24,489 nucleotides of DNA from an uncultured Collinsella sp. (GCA_937982065.1 CALJMO010000056.1:1-24489), one strand, 5' to 3'; positions 7,828 through 15,231 are shown, counted from the stretch's first letter. The notes: generated by a model from the letters alone, not told the origin. Made by a program: numbers and translations.

Positions 7828-7855
7828 GGTGGGCACGCAAACGATTGGAGAGCGC

Positions 7856-8431
7856 ATGTCCACGTCACAAAGCCAGAAAAAAGAAGCCATCGCCCAGGCG
7901 GCCGAGCAGGAGCTCGCATCGCTCGCGGGTCGCGGCGTGCGTATCGCGGGCAACGCGTGCTCGCCGATCGTACTAGTCAAAGGCGACTTGGACGAGGCCG
8001 AGCGTTCGGGTGGCGAGCTTGCCGCCGGCCCGGATGGCGCGGCGTTGCGCAAGGCGCTTGGGGCCATCGGCTACGCGCCCGAGGATTTTTGCGTGCTGGC
8101 AAGCGTCGCCGGCGTGGGTGACGGGGCGGTCGCGACAGGCGAGGGCCTACCGTGCGAGCTGTTCCGCGAGGCGCTCGAGGCCTTGGACCCCGAGGCGGTC
8201 TTGCTGCTGGACGATCGCGCGGCCGATACCATGCGCGAGACCTATGCCGACATGCTTGTGGCAATCGACGACTTCGATACCGCTATGCTCAAGCCCGGCT
8301 TGGTCGCCCATGTGCAGGGCCGCCGCGTGCTCGCGCTCGACGGCTTTGAGGCGGCACTCACTGACAAAGCCGCCAAGCAGCGCATGTGGGCATACATCAA
8401 GCAGCTGACCCCGGCAGCCGCTCCGCTGTAG
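7856..8431 (+). CDS. Conserved-looking protein of unknown function
   Basis: 191 residues, soluble, without signal peptide or membrane segment, and not firmly recognised. The N-terminal 30 residues are a charged Ala/Glu helix. The body then reads like an alpha/beta fold: IVLVKGDLDEAER, LRKALGAIGYAPEDFCVLAS, EALEALDPEAVLLLDDRAADTM, VQGRRVLALDGFEAAL, and a closing KQRMWAYIKQL helix. The pattern of a strand ending in a residue pair, followed by a late basic/aromatic helix, faintly recalls the uracil-DNA-glycosylase superfamily, but its catalytic motifs were not found, so this is a weak suggestion. ATG 7856 is preferred over an in-frame start at 7826 because GGAG lies 5 nt before it. It converges on the sensor-kinase gene with an 18-bp gap and has its own TATAAT, so it is probably monocistronic. 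Confidence 0.8.
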   Translation: MSTSQSQKKEAIAQAAEQELASLAGRGVRIAGNACSPIVLVKGDLDEAERSGGELAAGPDGAALRKALGAIGYAPEDFCVLASVAGVGDGAVATGEGLPCELFREALEALDPEAVLLLDDRAADTMRETYADMLVAIDDFDTAMLKPGLVAHVQGRRVLALDGFEAALTDKAAKQRMWAYIKQLTPAAAPL

Positions 8432-8449
8432 CGAGGCTGACGGCAGCCC

Positions 8450-9727
8450 CTACATCACAGCGCGCAGCTCAAACCGATCGCCGTTAATGCGGAACTGGCA
8501 GTTGCCGTTCATGCGCTCCACGGCAAGTTTGATGCTCCTGGTGCCAAAGCCGTGGCCCGCATGCCGGGTCACGGGCATGCCGTCGACCATGCGCGGCGCG
8601 CGGTCAAACGTATTGGAAACTAACAGCAGCAGCTGGCCGTCCTCTAATCGCAGGTCAAAGTCGACGAATCGCTTTCCTTGGGGTGCGGCGCTTGCGGCGG
8701 TGATAGCGTTTTCCAAGGCATTTGAGAGCACGCTAAACAGGTCGGCGTCACCTACGTGGATGGTTTCGGGTACGGCGGCGCGCAGGTTGGCGGTAATGCC
8801 GTTTCTATTGATATCCGAGTTAAATGACGAAAGCGCGATGTTTACGGTCTCGTTGGCGCAGAAGCGGCGTACGGCGGTGCGATCGCCGGCTTCGCAGAGT
8901 TCATCGATGCGTTTGAGCGCCTCGTCGGTGTGGCCCTCCTCAATTAAAGCGGCCAGGCCGCGTAGGAAGTGGCGCATGTCGTGGCGCAGAATCGACAGCT
9001 CGCGCCCAGATTGACGCCAAGCCTCGAGCTCTTTGATGGCGGCGCTGTCGCGGGTTTCGAGCATCCAGCGCTCTCGCTCGGCGGTTTCCTTTTCTTCGTA
9101 TTCGCGCAGGTAAACGGCAAGAAACATAAGATAGAAGGCACAGAGCGCAAATGCCAAAAACTCAACCGTCACCACCGAGCCCGAGTGGAACAGCGTGGTG
9201 TAGACGTTGGTGGCATAGTCAAAGACGTAATAGACGAGCGGCAGGATTAAAAGGATGCCCAGCTCGGTGGTGCTTTTAATCGCCAAGCGTGGACCGATGT
9301 CGCCGGCCCAATGCAACAGGACGGCAAAGACGGCGAGTGTGGTCGCGATGCGCGCCAGATAGTACGCGATCTGAGAATCGGTTGCGGCAAATGCGGCGAT
9401 GCCCATCCAATTGCTGAACTGGCAGCTCAGATAGGCACTCGTAATGCCGAGTACGGCAAGCAGCGGGCTCAGGCGGTAGCGCGCGCACAAATAGATGACG
9501 AGCGGCAGATGCACGACGAGCGGATATACCTGGCGGGCGAAAAGCTCGCCGCCGACGGCATTGGCGATCGAAAAGGCAGCGCCGGTTGCGACTCCGACCC
9601 CCACCAACTCGAGTGCATGGCGTCGATTGATTTCGATACCGCACAGCGCCGCCGAGGCAAAGACGCCAAAGAGCAACGTCGTGGCGTGGTGGATTGCCCA
9701 AAGGATCATTTCGACCGAGGAGACCAT
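8450..9727 (-). CDS. Membrane sensor histidine kinase, AgrC/GHKL type
   Basis: 425 residues. The N-terminal half (about 1-207) is hydrophobic with six or seven predicted membrane segments and no large extracellular domain, as in peptide-sensing AgrC/ComD/VirS-type kinases. The cytoplasmic half has a coiled linker (EYEEKETAERERW), an H-box SILRHDMRHF with the probable phospho-acceptor His249, an N-box LSNALENAI (Asn336 and Asn340), and a short ATP lid GHGFGTRSI. This is the HPK10-type GHKL arrangement. Its ATG overlaps the TGA of the response-regulator gene by one base, so the pair is translationally coupled. No pheromone precursor or AgrB-type protease gene is visible in the window, so the signal is unknown. 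Confidence 0.93.
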   Translation of the reverse strand: MVSSVEMILWAIHHATTLLFGVFASAALCGIEINRRHALELVGVGVATGAAFSIANAVGGELFARQVYPLVVHLPLVIYLCARYRLSPLLAVLGITSAYLSCQFSNWMGIAAFAATDSQIAYYLARIATTLAVFAVLLHWAGDIGPRLAIKSTTELGILLILPLVYYVFDYATNVYTTLFHSGSVVTVEFLAFALCAFYLMFLAVYLREYEEKETAERERWMLETRDSAAIKELEAWRQSGRELSILRHDMRHFLRGLAALIEEGHTDEALKRIDELCEAGDRTAVRRFCANETVNIALSSFNSDINRNGITANLRAAVPETIHVGDADLFSVLSNALENAITAASAAPQGKRFVDFDLRLEDGQLLLLVSNTFDRAPRMVDGMPVTRHAGHGFGTRSIKLAVERMNGNCQFRINGDRFELRAVM

Positions 9728-10449
9728 CAGTGTCTCCCACCCTCAAAGCGCGCCGCAAAGTAGGCGTCTTGGAATCCCTGCTTGCAGCTGCGCGAAAGCG
9801 GGATGCACGCGCCCGAGCGCATGACGATGTCCGTGCGGTCAAAGTGATCGATATTGCGCAGGTTGACCTGGTAGCTGCGGTGGCATTTAAAGAAGGTGGC
9901 ATTTTGCACCAAACGGTCCTCGACGCTGCGGAATGACTCGAGTGCCTCGATATCGCGTTCGTCGCGCAGGTGGAAGACCACGTGCTTGTTGCGCGCCTCG
10001 GCATATTCGATGTCGGACAGGCGCAGGGCGTGGTAGCCAAAGGAAGTTTTGATCACGAGCTCGTCGGTTGCCGCCGGGCGCATGCTCGAAAGCTCGTCGA
10101 GTAACTGCGCCAGGCGTTCGTAAGTCACGGGCTTGAGCAGATAGTCGAAGGCGCGGACCTCGTAGGATTCCAGCGCGAACTCGGGCGACGAGGTGAGGAA
10201 CACCAGGCGCACGGCGGTGTCGGCCTGGCGCAGTTCGCGTGCGGTGTCCATGCCGTTGACGAGCGGCATGATCATGTCGAGCAGAATGATGTCGGCGCGC
10301 GATGCGGCATGGCGGGCCAGCAGGTCCTCGCCGCGTGTGACGAGCGCAACATCGACCGCCGTGCCCGTCTCGGTCGACCAACGGTCGATCATCCGGTGCA
10401 GTCTATCTAGAAAAGCGACATCATCGTCGCAGGCAATAATCTTGAGCAT
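9727..10449 (-). CDS. LytTR-family response regulator
   Basis: 240 residues. The receiver domain (1-120) has the acidic pair Asp8/Asp9, the phospho-acceptor Asp58 in IILLDMIMP, Thr86 in FLTSS and Lys106 in YLLKP. The C-terminal 100 residues form a LytTR DNA-binding domain: IKTSFGYHALRLSDIEYAEA, then FKCHRSYQVNLRNI and IPLSRSCKQGF. This is the AgrA/ComE/VirR architecture. The ATG at 10449 has AAGGGGG 4 nt before it. It is first in an operon with the AgrC-like kinase and divergent from the nadA operon. LytTR pairs often control secretion, virulence or competence-like traits; no target is evident here. Confidence 0.95.
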   Translation of the reverse strand: MLKIIACDDDVAFLDRLHRMIDRWSTETGTAVDVALVTRGEDLLARHAASRADIILLDMIMPLVNGMDTARELRQADTAVRLVFLTSSPEFALESYEVRAFDYLLKPVTYERLAQLLDELSSMRPAATDELVIKTSFGYHALRLSDIEYAEARNKHVVFHLRDERDIEALESFRSVEDRLVQNATFFKCHRSYQVNLRNIDHFDRTDIVMRSGACIPLSRSCKQGFQDAYFAARFEGGRH

Positions 10450-10656
10450 TCGGCCCCCTTAAGTAGTTCGATTTTGCCACATCGGGTACGCGCCGCTTGC
10501 GGGGATGCGGACCGTTTGCGCCCCACGGCGTGCAACTCGCGCCAAGCGGTATTGCGGTGGCGAAAGATGCCTCCTGCGCCATCGAGAGCTCAGCTATCCT
10601 CAGCTTGCCAGTTCGAATATGGACCTGCCACATGATTGAATCTTTATTTCAACTTT

Positions 10657-10700
10657 ACACCTAGGTTTACAGCTGTCTTGTCAGCTGTAAACCTAGGTGT
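10657..10700 (+). promoter_or_regulatory. Palindromic operator of the nad operon (probable NiaR site)
   Basis: A perfect 19-bp inverted repeat, ACACCTAGGTTTACAGCTG at 10657-10675 and its complement at 10682-10700, separated by TCTTGT. Each arm also contains a direct repeat of TTTACA(C/G)CT with 12-bp spacing (from 10655 and from 10666). The whole therefore looks like four half-sites, enough for two regulator dimers. It covers the -35 box and spacer of the putative nadA promoter. The operon encodes a NiaR-type repressor, so NiaR binding is the natural inference. AT-rich TTTACA-type half-sites stand out clearly from the surrounding GC-rich DNA. Confidence 0.75.
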
Positions 10701-10706
10701 CATACT
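10678..10706 (+). promoter_or_regulatory. Putative nadA promoter
   Basis: TTGTCA (10678-10683, 5 of 6 to consensus) and CATACT (10701-10706, 4 of 6) are separated by exactly 17 bp. The -35 and all of the spacer lie inside the palindrome, so a protein bound there would block RNA polymerase. Predicted transcription would start near 10713, about 30 bp before the nadA ATG. Confidence 0.55.
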
Positions 10707-10741
10707 AAAGCCCCAAGATTCGCCAAAAGAGAGGGGCCTTG

Positions 10742-11767
10742 ATGGCACAGAGCGCGAACATGGATGCGTCGGAGCTTGCACGCGATATCGCGGCCGGCTT
10801 GGCATCGGCAACGACGGCAACGGAGCGTGCGGCACTGGTGCCCGCAGAGCTCGTCGAGGCCATTCAGCAACTAAAAACCCAACGTGACGCGGTGATCCTG
10901 GCGCACTATTACGTGGCGCCCGAGGTCCAAGCCGTTGCCGATTACGTCGGCGATAGCTTCTACCTGGCAAAGCTCGCCAAGAGCCTGCCGCAGCAGACCA
11001 TCGTGTTGTGCGGCGTGGAGTTTATGGGCGAGAGCGCCAAGCTGCTCAATCCCACTAAGACCGTGCTGCTGCCCGAGCCGGGCGCAGACTGTCCCATGGC
11101 GCACATGGTCAAGCGCGAGACGGTTGACGCGGCGCGCGCCGAGTACGGCGACGACCTGGCCGTGGTGTGCTACGTCAACTCCACGGTCGAGATCAAGAGC
11201 TGGAGCGACGTGTGCGTCACCAGCTCCAACGCCGTCAAGATCGTGTCCGAGCTGCCGCAGCAGCATATCCTGTTCATTCCCGACCAAAACCTGGGCCGCT
11301 TCGTAGCCGAGCAGGTGCCGCAAAAGCACGTCATCCTCAACAACGGCTACTGCCCGCGCCATCACATCATCACCGTCGAGCAGATCGTCGACGCGACGGA
11401 GGCCCACCCCGACGCGCTCGTGCTGGCGCATCCTGAGTGCAAGGCCGACGTTCTGGCCGAGGCCGACTACATCGGCTCCACCGCTGGCATCATCAAGTAT
11501 GCCGAGGAGTCCGACGCGAGCGAGTTCATTATCGTGACGGTCCGCGGCGTGCTCTACGAGCTCGAGCGCCGCTGCCAGGGCACCGGCAAGAAGTTCTACT
11601 TCCCCGCGGTGCAGCCCACCTGCGTCAACATGGATCTCATCACGCTCGAGAAGCTCGTGCGCTGCCTGGAGACGGGTGAGGGCGAGGTGCAGATCGGCGT
11701 GTCGGACGAGGCTGCCGACCAGGCCAAGCTCACGCTCGACCGTATGCTCGAGTACGCAGCACGCTAG
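10742..11767 (+). CDS. nadA: Quinolinate synthase NadA
   Basis: 341 residues. NadA is a [4Fe-4S] enzyme that condenses iminoaspartate with dihydroxyacetone phosphate to quinolinate. The three cluster cysteines are seen as Cys117 (GADCPMA), Cys204 (NNGYCPRHH) and Cys294 (QPTCVNM), matching the three conserved positions of the family. Other signatures are VILAHYYVAPEVQ with the substrate His/Tyr pair, YVNSTVEIKSWSDVCVTSSNA, FIPDQNLG, LAHPECKADV and GSTAGI. The ATG at 10742 with GAGGGG upstream is preferred over the TTG one codon earlier. First gene of the nadA-nadB-nadC-niaR operon, 55 bp before nadB. Confidence 0.97.
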   Translation: MAQSANMDASELARDIAAGLASATTATERAALVPAELVEAIQQLKTQRDAVILAHYYVAPEVQAVADYVGDSFYLAKLAKSLPQQTIVLCGVEFMGESAKLLNPTKTVLLPEPGADCPMAHMVKRETVDAARAEYGDDLAVVCYVNSTVEIKSWSDVCVTSSNAVKIVSELPQQHILFIPDQNLGRFVAEQVPQKHVILNNGYCPRHHIITVEQIVDATEAHPDALVLAHPECKADVLAEADYIGSTAGIIKYAEESDASEFIIVTVRGVLYELERRCQGTGKKFYFPAVQPTCVNMDLITLEKLVRCLETGEGEVQIGVSDEAADQAKLTLDRMLEYAAR

Positions 11768-11770
11768 AAC

Positions 11771-11805
11771 AATGTTGCATGAGGGACGGTCCCTTATGTC
11801 ACATT
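11771..11805 (+). repeat. 35-bp near-palindrome between nadA and nadB
   Basis: The sequence is symmetrical about position 11788: AATGT, two unpaired bases, CAT, one base, AGGGAC, a central G, then GTCCCT, one base, ATG, two bases and ACATT. The core AGGGACGGTCCCT is perfect. It sits just before the nadB ribosome binding site and could form an intercistronic hairpin that adjusts the nadA:nadB ratio or stabilises the RNA. It could also be another copy of a dispersed GGGAC-type repeat. Confidence 0.65.
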
Positions 11806-11822
11806 CAAGGGAGAGGATTCCT

Positions 11823-13199
11823 GTGGAAACCAAGCAATACCCCGATATGGAGTGCGACGTCGTCATTGCCGGCTGCGGCGTAGCGGGTCTGTACGCGGCC
11901 CTCAATCTGCCGACGAGCACGCGCGTGATCATGCTCTCCAAGGGCGCGGTCGATGAGTGCGATTCGATGCTCGCGCAGGGCGGCATCTGCGTGCTGCCCG
12001 AAGGCTCGGACTACGATGCCTTCTTTGAGGACACCATGCACGCCGGCCACTACGAGAACCGCCGCGAGAGCGTCGACATCATGATTCGCTCGAGCCGCTC
12101 GGTCATCAACGACCTGCTGGCCATGGGCGTGGATTTTGAGCGCAGGGCTGACGGCAGCCTCGACTTTACCCGCGAGGGCGCGCATAGCCGTCCGCGCATC
12201 GCCTTCCATGCCGACATCACCGGCAAGGAGATCACGACTAAGCTGCTCCAGGCCGTCCGCAAGCTGGACAACGTGCAGATTTTGGAGCACGTGGCCATGA
12301 CCGACATCCTAACGGGCGAGCGCGATGGCGCCACGGTGTGCACCGGCGTCGTCGCCGTAGCCGTGGACGAGGACAACTCGGTTCGCCCCGCCGACGAGCT
12401 GGCAAATGCCGTTGAGGGCGTGCATGCCGGTAAGCCGTTTAAGATCCATGCCCGCCACACGCTGTGGGCGACGGGTGGCATTGGCGGCGTGTACGACCAC
12501 TCGACCAACTACCCGCAGCTCACGGGCGACGCCTGCTACATCGCTCAGGAGCATGGCATTAAGATGGAGCACCTGGACTACGTGCAGATCCATCCCACGG
12601 GTCTGTTCTCGCCGCAGCCGGGTCGCACGTTCCTGATCAGCGAGAGCTGCCGCGGCGAGGGCGCGATTTTGCTCAACGCCGCCGGCGAGCGTTTTACCGA
12701 CGAGTTGCAGCCGCGCGACGTTGTCGCCGCCGCCATCCGCGAGCAGATGAAGCAGGACGGCACCGAGCACGAGTGGCTGAGCTTTGCCCCCGTCGAGCGC
12801 GACGTGGTGACCGGGCACTTTGCCAACATTCGCGCGCGCTGCCTGGAGGACGGCCGCGACATCTTGGACGAGCCCATTCCCGTTACGCCGACGCAGCACT
12901 ACTTTATGGGCGGCGTGTGGGTCGACAAGGACGGCCGCACCTCGATGCCCGAGCTCTACGCCGCGGGCGAGACGGCCTGCAACGGCGTTCACGGCAAGAA
13001 CCGCCTTGCATCAAACAGTCTGCTCGAAGCACTGGTCTGGGGTCGTCGCGCCGCGTGGTACATGCGTACCGGCGAGTCGCTGGCCGTGGAGCAGGCGGGC
13101 GATCCCGCGCTCGATGGCCGTCATCGCGCCCTGAGCGCCGACGCCCTGGCAATCGATGATTTGGCCCGTGCCGCCGGCACGCAGGCCGTGGAGGAGTAG
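11823..13199 (+). CDS. nadB: L-aspartate oxidase NadB, short form
   Basis: 458 residues. This flavoprotein oxidises L-aspartate to iminoaspartate, the substrate passed to NadA; in anaerobes fumarate can be the electron acceptor. FAD-binding motifs are VVIAGCGVAGLYAALNLP at the N-terminus and the later MGGVWVDKDGRTSMPELYAAGE and HGKNRLASNSLLEALVWG. Substrate-region motifs are SMLAQGGICV, IHPTGLFSP and ESCRGEGAILLN. The start is taken as GTG 11823 because GGGAGAGG lies at a proper distance; ATGs at 11772 and 11796 are in frame but sit on or beside the palindrome. The C-terminus stops soon after the FAD motif, so the helical-bundle domain of E. coli NadB (540 residues) is missing. Short forms occur in other anaerobes. 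Confidence 0.95.
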   Translation: METKQYPDMECDVVIAGCGVAGLYAALNLPTSTRVIMLSKGAVDECDSMLAQGGICVLPEGSDYDAFFEDTMHAGHYENRRESVDIMIRSSRSVINDLLAMGVDFERRADGSLDFTREGAHSRPRIAFHADITGKEITTKLLQAVRKLDNVQILEHVAMTDILTGERDGATVCTGVVAVAVDEDNSVRPADELANAVEGVHAGKPFKIHARHTLWATGGIGGVYDHSTNYPQLTGDACYIAQEHGIKMEHLDYVQIHPTGLFSPQPGRTFLISESCRGEGAILLNAAGERFTDELQPRDVVAAAIREQMKQDGTEHEWLSFAPVERDVVTGHFANIRARCLEDGRDILDEPIPVTPTQHYFMGGVWVDKDGRTSMPELYAAGETACNGVHGKNRLASNSLLEALVWGRRAAWYMRTGESLAVEQAGDPALDGRHRALSADALAIDDLARAAGTQAVEE

Positions 13200-13202
13200 A
13201 CC

Positions 13203-14063
13203 ATGAATCCCATTACCATGAAGCTCGTCGTCGATGATCTGATTCTGCAGGCTCTGCGCGAGGACATTACGTTTGAGGACGTGAGCACGGCGAGCGTGTG
13301 CCCCACGGCGCGCCCCGCCACGGTGGAGCTTATCGCCAAAGCCGATGGCATCATCGCGGGCTTGGATGTGTTCGCTCGCACCTTTGAGCTGCTGGATTCG
13401 CAGAGCTCGGTGCTGTTTGATGTTGCCGACGGCGACGAGGTGCACGCCGGCGACCACGTGGGCCAGGTGCGCGGCGATGCACGCGTACTGCTTTCGGGCG
13501 AGCGCGTGGCGCTCAACTACCTGCAGCGCATGAGCGGCATCGCTACTTACACGCATCGGATGGCGGCTGCGCTCGAGGGCACCAAGACCGTGCTTGTCGA
13601 CACGCGCAAGACCACACCGGGCATGCGTGTGTTTGAAAAGGCGGCAGTCGAGATCGGCGGTGGCAGCAACCACCGCTATAACCTGTCGACGGCTGTCATG
13701 CTCAAGGACAACCACATCGACGCCGCCGGTGGCGTGACGCGTGCGATCGAGATGGCGCGCGCCCATGCATCGTTTACCACGACGGTCGAGATCGAGTGCG
13801 AGAACCTGGACATGGTGCGCGAGGCCGTGGAGGCCGGCGCTGACATCATCATGTTCGACAACATGACCCATGACGACATGGCCGCCGCTATCGAGCTTAT
13901 CGCCGGTCGCGCCAAGACCGAGTGCTCGGGCAACGTGGACGCCAACAACATTCGCGCCCTGGCCGACCTGGGCGTTGACTTTATTAGCTCGGGCGCCCTG
14001 ACGCACTCCGCGCCGATCCTCGACCTCTCGCTTAAGCACCTGCGTCTGCTGGACGGTAAATAA
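13203..14063 (+). CDS. nadC: Nicotinate-nucleotide pyrophosphorylase (carboxylating) NadC
   Basis: 286 residues, normal for quinolinate phosphoribosyltransferase, which converts quinolinate and PRPP to nicotinate mononucleotide with loss of CO2. Recognisable segments are ALREDITFEDVST near the N-terminus, LNYLQRMSGIAT, the active-site DTRKTTPGMR, GGGSNHRYNLS, MLKDNHI, TVEIECENLD, ADIIMFDNM and FISSGALTHSAP. Family members commonly have GGGxNHR, here GGGSNHR. GGAGGAG at the end of nadB serves as ribosome binding site, with the ATG three bases after the nadB stop. Its stop TAA overlaps the niaR start (TAATG). Confidence 0.97.
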   Translation: MNPITMKLVVDDLILQALREDITFEDVSTASVCPTARPATVELIAKADGIIAGLDVFARTFELLDSQSSVLFDVADGDEVHAGDHVGQVRGDARVLLSGERVALNYLQRMSGIATYTHRMAAALEGTKTVLVDTRKTTPGMRVFEKAAVEIGGGSNHRYNLSTAVMLKDNHIDAAGGVTRAIEMARAHASFTTTVEIECENLDMVREAVEAGADIIMFDNMTHDDMAAAIELIAGRAKTECSGNVDANNIRALADLGVDFISSGALTHSAPILDLSLKHLRLLDGK

Positions 14064-14608
14064 TGAACGCCCGCGAGCGTCGCCGTGCCATCATGGACGT
14101 GCTCGAGGTTGCCAAGGAGCCCGTTTCGGGCAGCGCACTTGCCCGCGAGGTTGGCGTGAGCCGTCAGATCGTGGTTCAGGATATTGCCCTGCTGCGTGCC
14201 GATGGGCACGATGTCGTGGCGACCAACCGTGGTTATGTGCTGCAGGAGGCCCCCAGCAGCCCCGCCGTGCCCACGCGTCTTGTTAAGGTGCGCCACAGCG
14301 TGGAGCAGGCGGGCGACGAACTTACGAGTATCGTCGACGCGGGTGGCGCCGTGCTTAACGTGATCGTCAACCATCGTGTGTACGGCAAGATCACGGCCGA
14401 CCTGGACATCCGCAATCGTCGCGATGTTGAGCGCTACCTGCACGATATCGAGAGCGGCAAGAGTTTCCCGCTACTAACGGTGACGAGCGGCTATCACTTC
14501 CATCGCATCGCGGCGGAGGACGAGCAAACCCTCGATGAGATCGAGGCTATGCTCAAGGAGAAAGGCTACTTGGCGGACCTAATGCCCTACGAGGACGATC
14601 TATCGTAG
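14063..14608 (+). CDS. niaR: NiaR-type transcriptional repressor of NAD synthesis (3H domain)
   Basis: 181 residues. Residues 1-60 form a DeoR/HTH_11-type winged helix (ERRRAIMDVLEVAKEPVSG, LAREVGVSRQIVVQDIALLR). The remainder is a 3H domain that in characterised NiaR proteins senses nicotinate. The metal-site residues described for the Thermotoga homologue appear conserved: His78 and Glu86 in RHSVEQAGDELTSI, His145 and His147 in GYHFHRI; His104 lies in VNHRVYG. It overlaps nadC by one base, so it is made with the enzymes it probably represses. Together with the large palindrome over the nadA promoter this gives an autoregulatory loop. The specific effector is inferred from the family. Confidence 0.93.
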   Translation: MNARERRRAIMDVLEVAKEPVSGSALAREVGVSRQIVVQDIALLRADGHDVVATNRGYVLQEAPSSPAVPTRLVKVRHSVEQAGDELTSIVDAGGAVLNVIVNHRVYGKITADLDIRNRRDVERYLHDIESGKSFPLLTVTSGYHFHRIAAEDEQTLDEIEAMLKEKGYLADLMPYEDDLS

Positions 14609-14618
14609 CTGACGCTGC

Positions 14619-14716
14619 AAACGCCCCTAAGCGGCAATCTGACGTTCAATCGTCGGTCGCGTACAAAAGTACGCTTCCCTCCTCTTTCACGTCACCTTGC
14701 TCGCTTAGGGGCGTTT
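14619..14716 (+). repeat. Nested inverted-repeat element after niaR
   Basis: AAACGCCCCTAAGCG (14619-14633) pairs perfectly with 14702-14716. Inside lie a TGACGT/ACGTCA pair (14640-14645 and 14689-14694) and a GCGTAC-AAAA-GTACGC hairpin (14659-14674), so the 98-nt segment can fold as one long stem with two inner stems. The outer stem is followed by only TTTT (14714-14717) before CGC, so it may help termination of the nad operon. GCTGACG occurs just outside both ends (14608-14614 and 14719-14725), which could be a target duplication or chance. Confidence 0.6.
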
Positions 14717-14765
14717 TCGCTGACGTGAGCTCAACCTGCGACGGTGCCAAATTAGTTATCCGAAC

Positions 14766-14807
14766 AAAAAAGGAGGCCTCCGCGGCGATGCGGAGGCCTC
14801 CTTTTTT
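14766..14807. terminator. Bidirectional terminator between niaR and ferredoxin gene
   Basis: An 18-bp perfect inverted repeat beginning AAAAAAGGAGGCCTCCGC (14766-14783) and ending in its complement with six Ts (14790-14807), with a GGCGAT loop. It has a GC-rich stem and a U-run on either strand, so it can end both the nad operon (+) and the ferredoxin transcript (-), which converge here. Confidence 0.93.
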
Positions 14808-14845
14808 GTGCACGGTGTACTTTTGAGTGTGCAAGTGGGGAGTTG

Positions 14846-15031
14846 TTACTCCTCGACGATCTCGGTGATCGCGCCAGCGGGGCAAGCGTCCTGGCAAGCG
14901 CCACAGGCGACGCAGGAGTCCTCGTCAGCGACGGTAGCGACGTCCTGGAGCTCCAGAACGCCAGCGGGGCAGGAGTCGACGCAAACGCCACAAGCGATGC
15001 ACTCGTCGGCATCAATTACGGGATGAGCCAT
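14846..15031 (-). CDS. 2[4Fe-4S] ferredoxin
   Basis: 61 residues, a clostridial-type bacterial ferredoxin and low-potential electron carrier for anaerobic redox enzymes. Two cluster motifs are complete: CIACGVCVDSCPAG and CVACGACQDACPAG, each CX2CX2CX3CP, with the two halves showing the usual internal duplication. The ATG at 15031 (MAHPVIDADEC) is the family start, with AGAGGA upstream; the open frame before it is not conserved-looking. Strongly acidic with a glutamate-rich end. Monocistronic, converging with the nad operon on a shared terminator. Confidence 0.96.
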   Translation of the reverse strand: MAHPVIDADECIACGVCVDSCPAGVLELQDVATVADEDSCVACGACQDACPAGAITEIVEE

Positions 15032-15092
15032 GGTAGTTTCCTCTCTGTTGACCGACGCTACAGGCGATGCGCGCCGGTTTGATTCGGGCAAA

Positions 15093-15120
15093 AACATACC
15101 ACGGGAGCGACCGTTTGCAA
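15093..15120 (-). promoter_or_regulatory. Putative ferredoxin promoter
   Basis: On the minus strand TTGCAA (15120-15115) and TATGTT (15098-15093) are separated by 16 bp, about 60 bp before the ferredoxin start. Each matches consensus at four of six positions, so this is a modest candidate. Confidence 0.35.
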
Positions 15121-15231
15121 TACCCTCTGACCGGCATCTTCATACCGTTCGCCGAGTATGCCGCGGCTTACTAAAAAACACGCAGGTGGGGCCGTTGAGC
15201 TGCGCAAATGTTAGCTAAAGGTGACTTGAAA

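Larger units (their letters stand above)
10450..10741. other. Divergent regulatory region between LytTR operon and nadA
   Basis: The gap is 292 bp. The right-hand 85 bp hold the nadA promoter and operator palindrome, described separately. The left 200 bp are GC-rich with no convincing ORF. One 70-codon minus-strand frame overlaps the regulator gene and has no recognisable content. No NAD riboswitch-like structure was recognised. Confidence 0.5.

Noticed and set aside
10421..10633. 70-codon minus-strand frame upstream of the LytTR regulator, considered as a signal-peptide precursor
   Set aside because: It overlaps the regulator start, has no good ribosome binding site, and lacks a leader or processing motif.
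10450..10656. NAD or other riboswitch before nadA
   Set aside because: The predicted transcription start is at about 10713, so this stretch would not be in the nadA leader, and no known riboswitch core was recognised.
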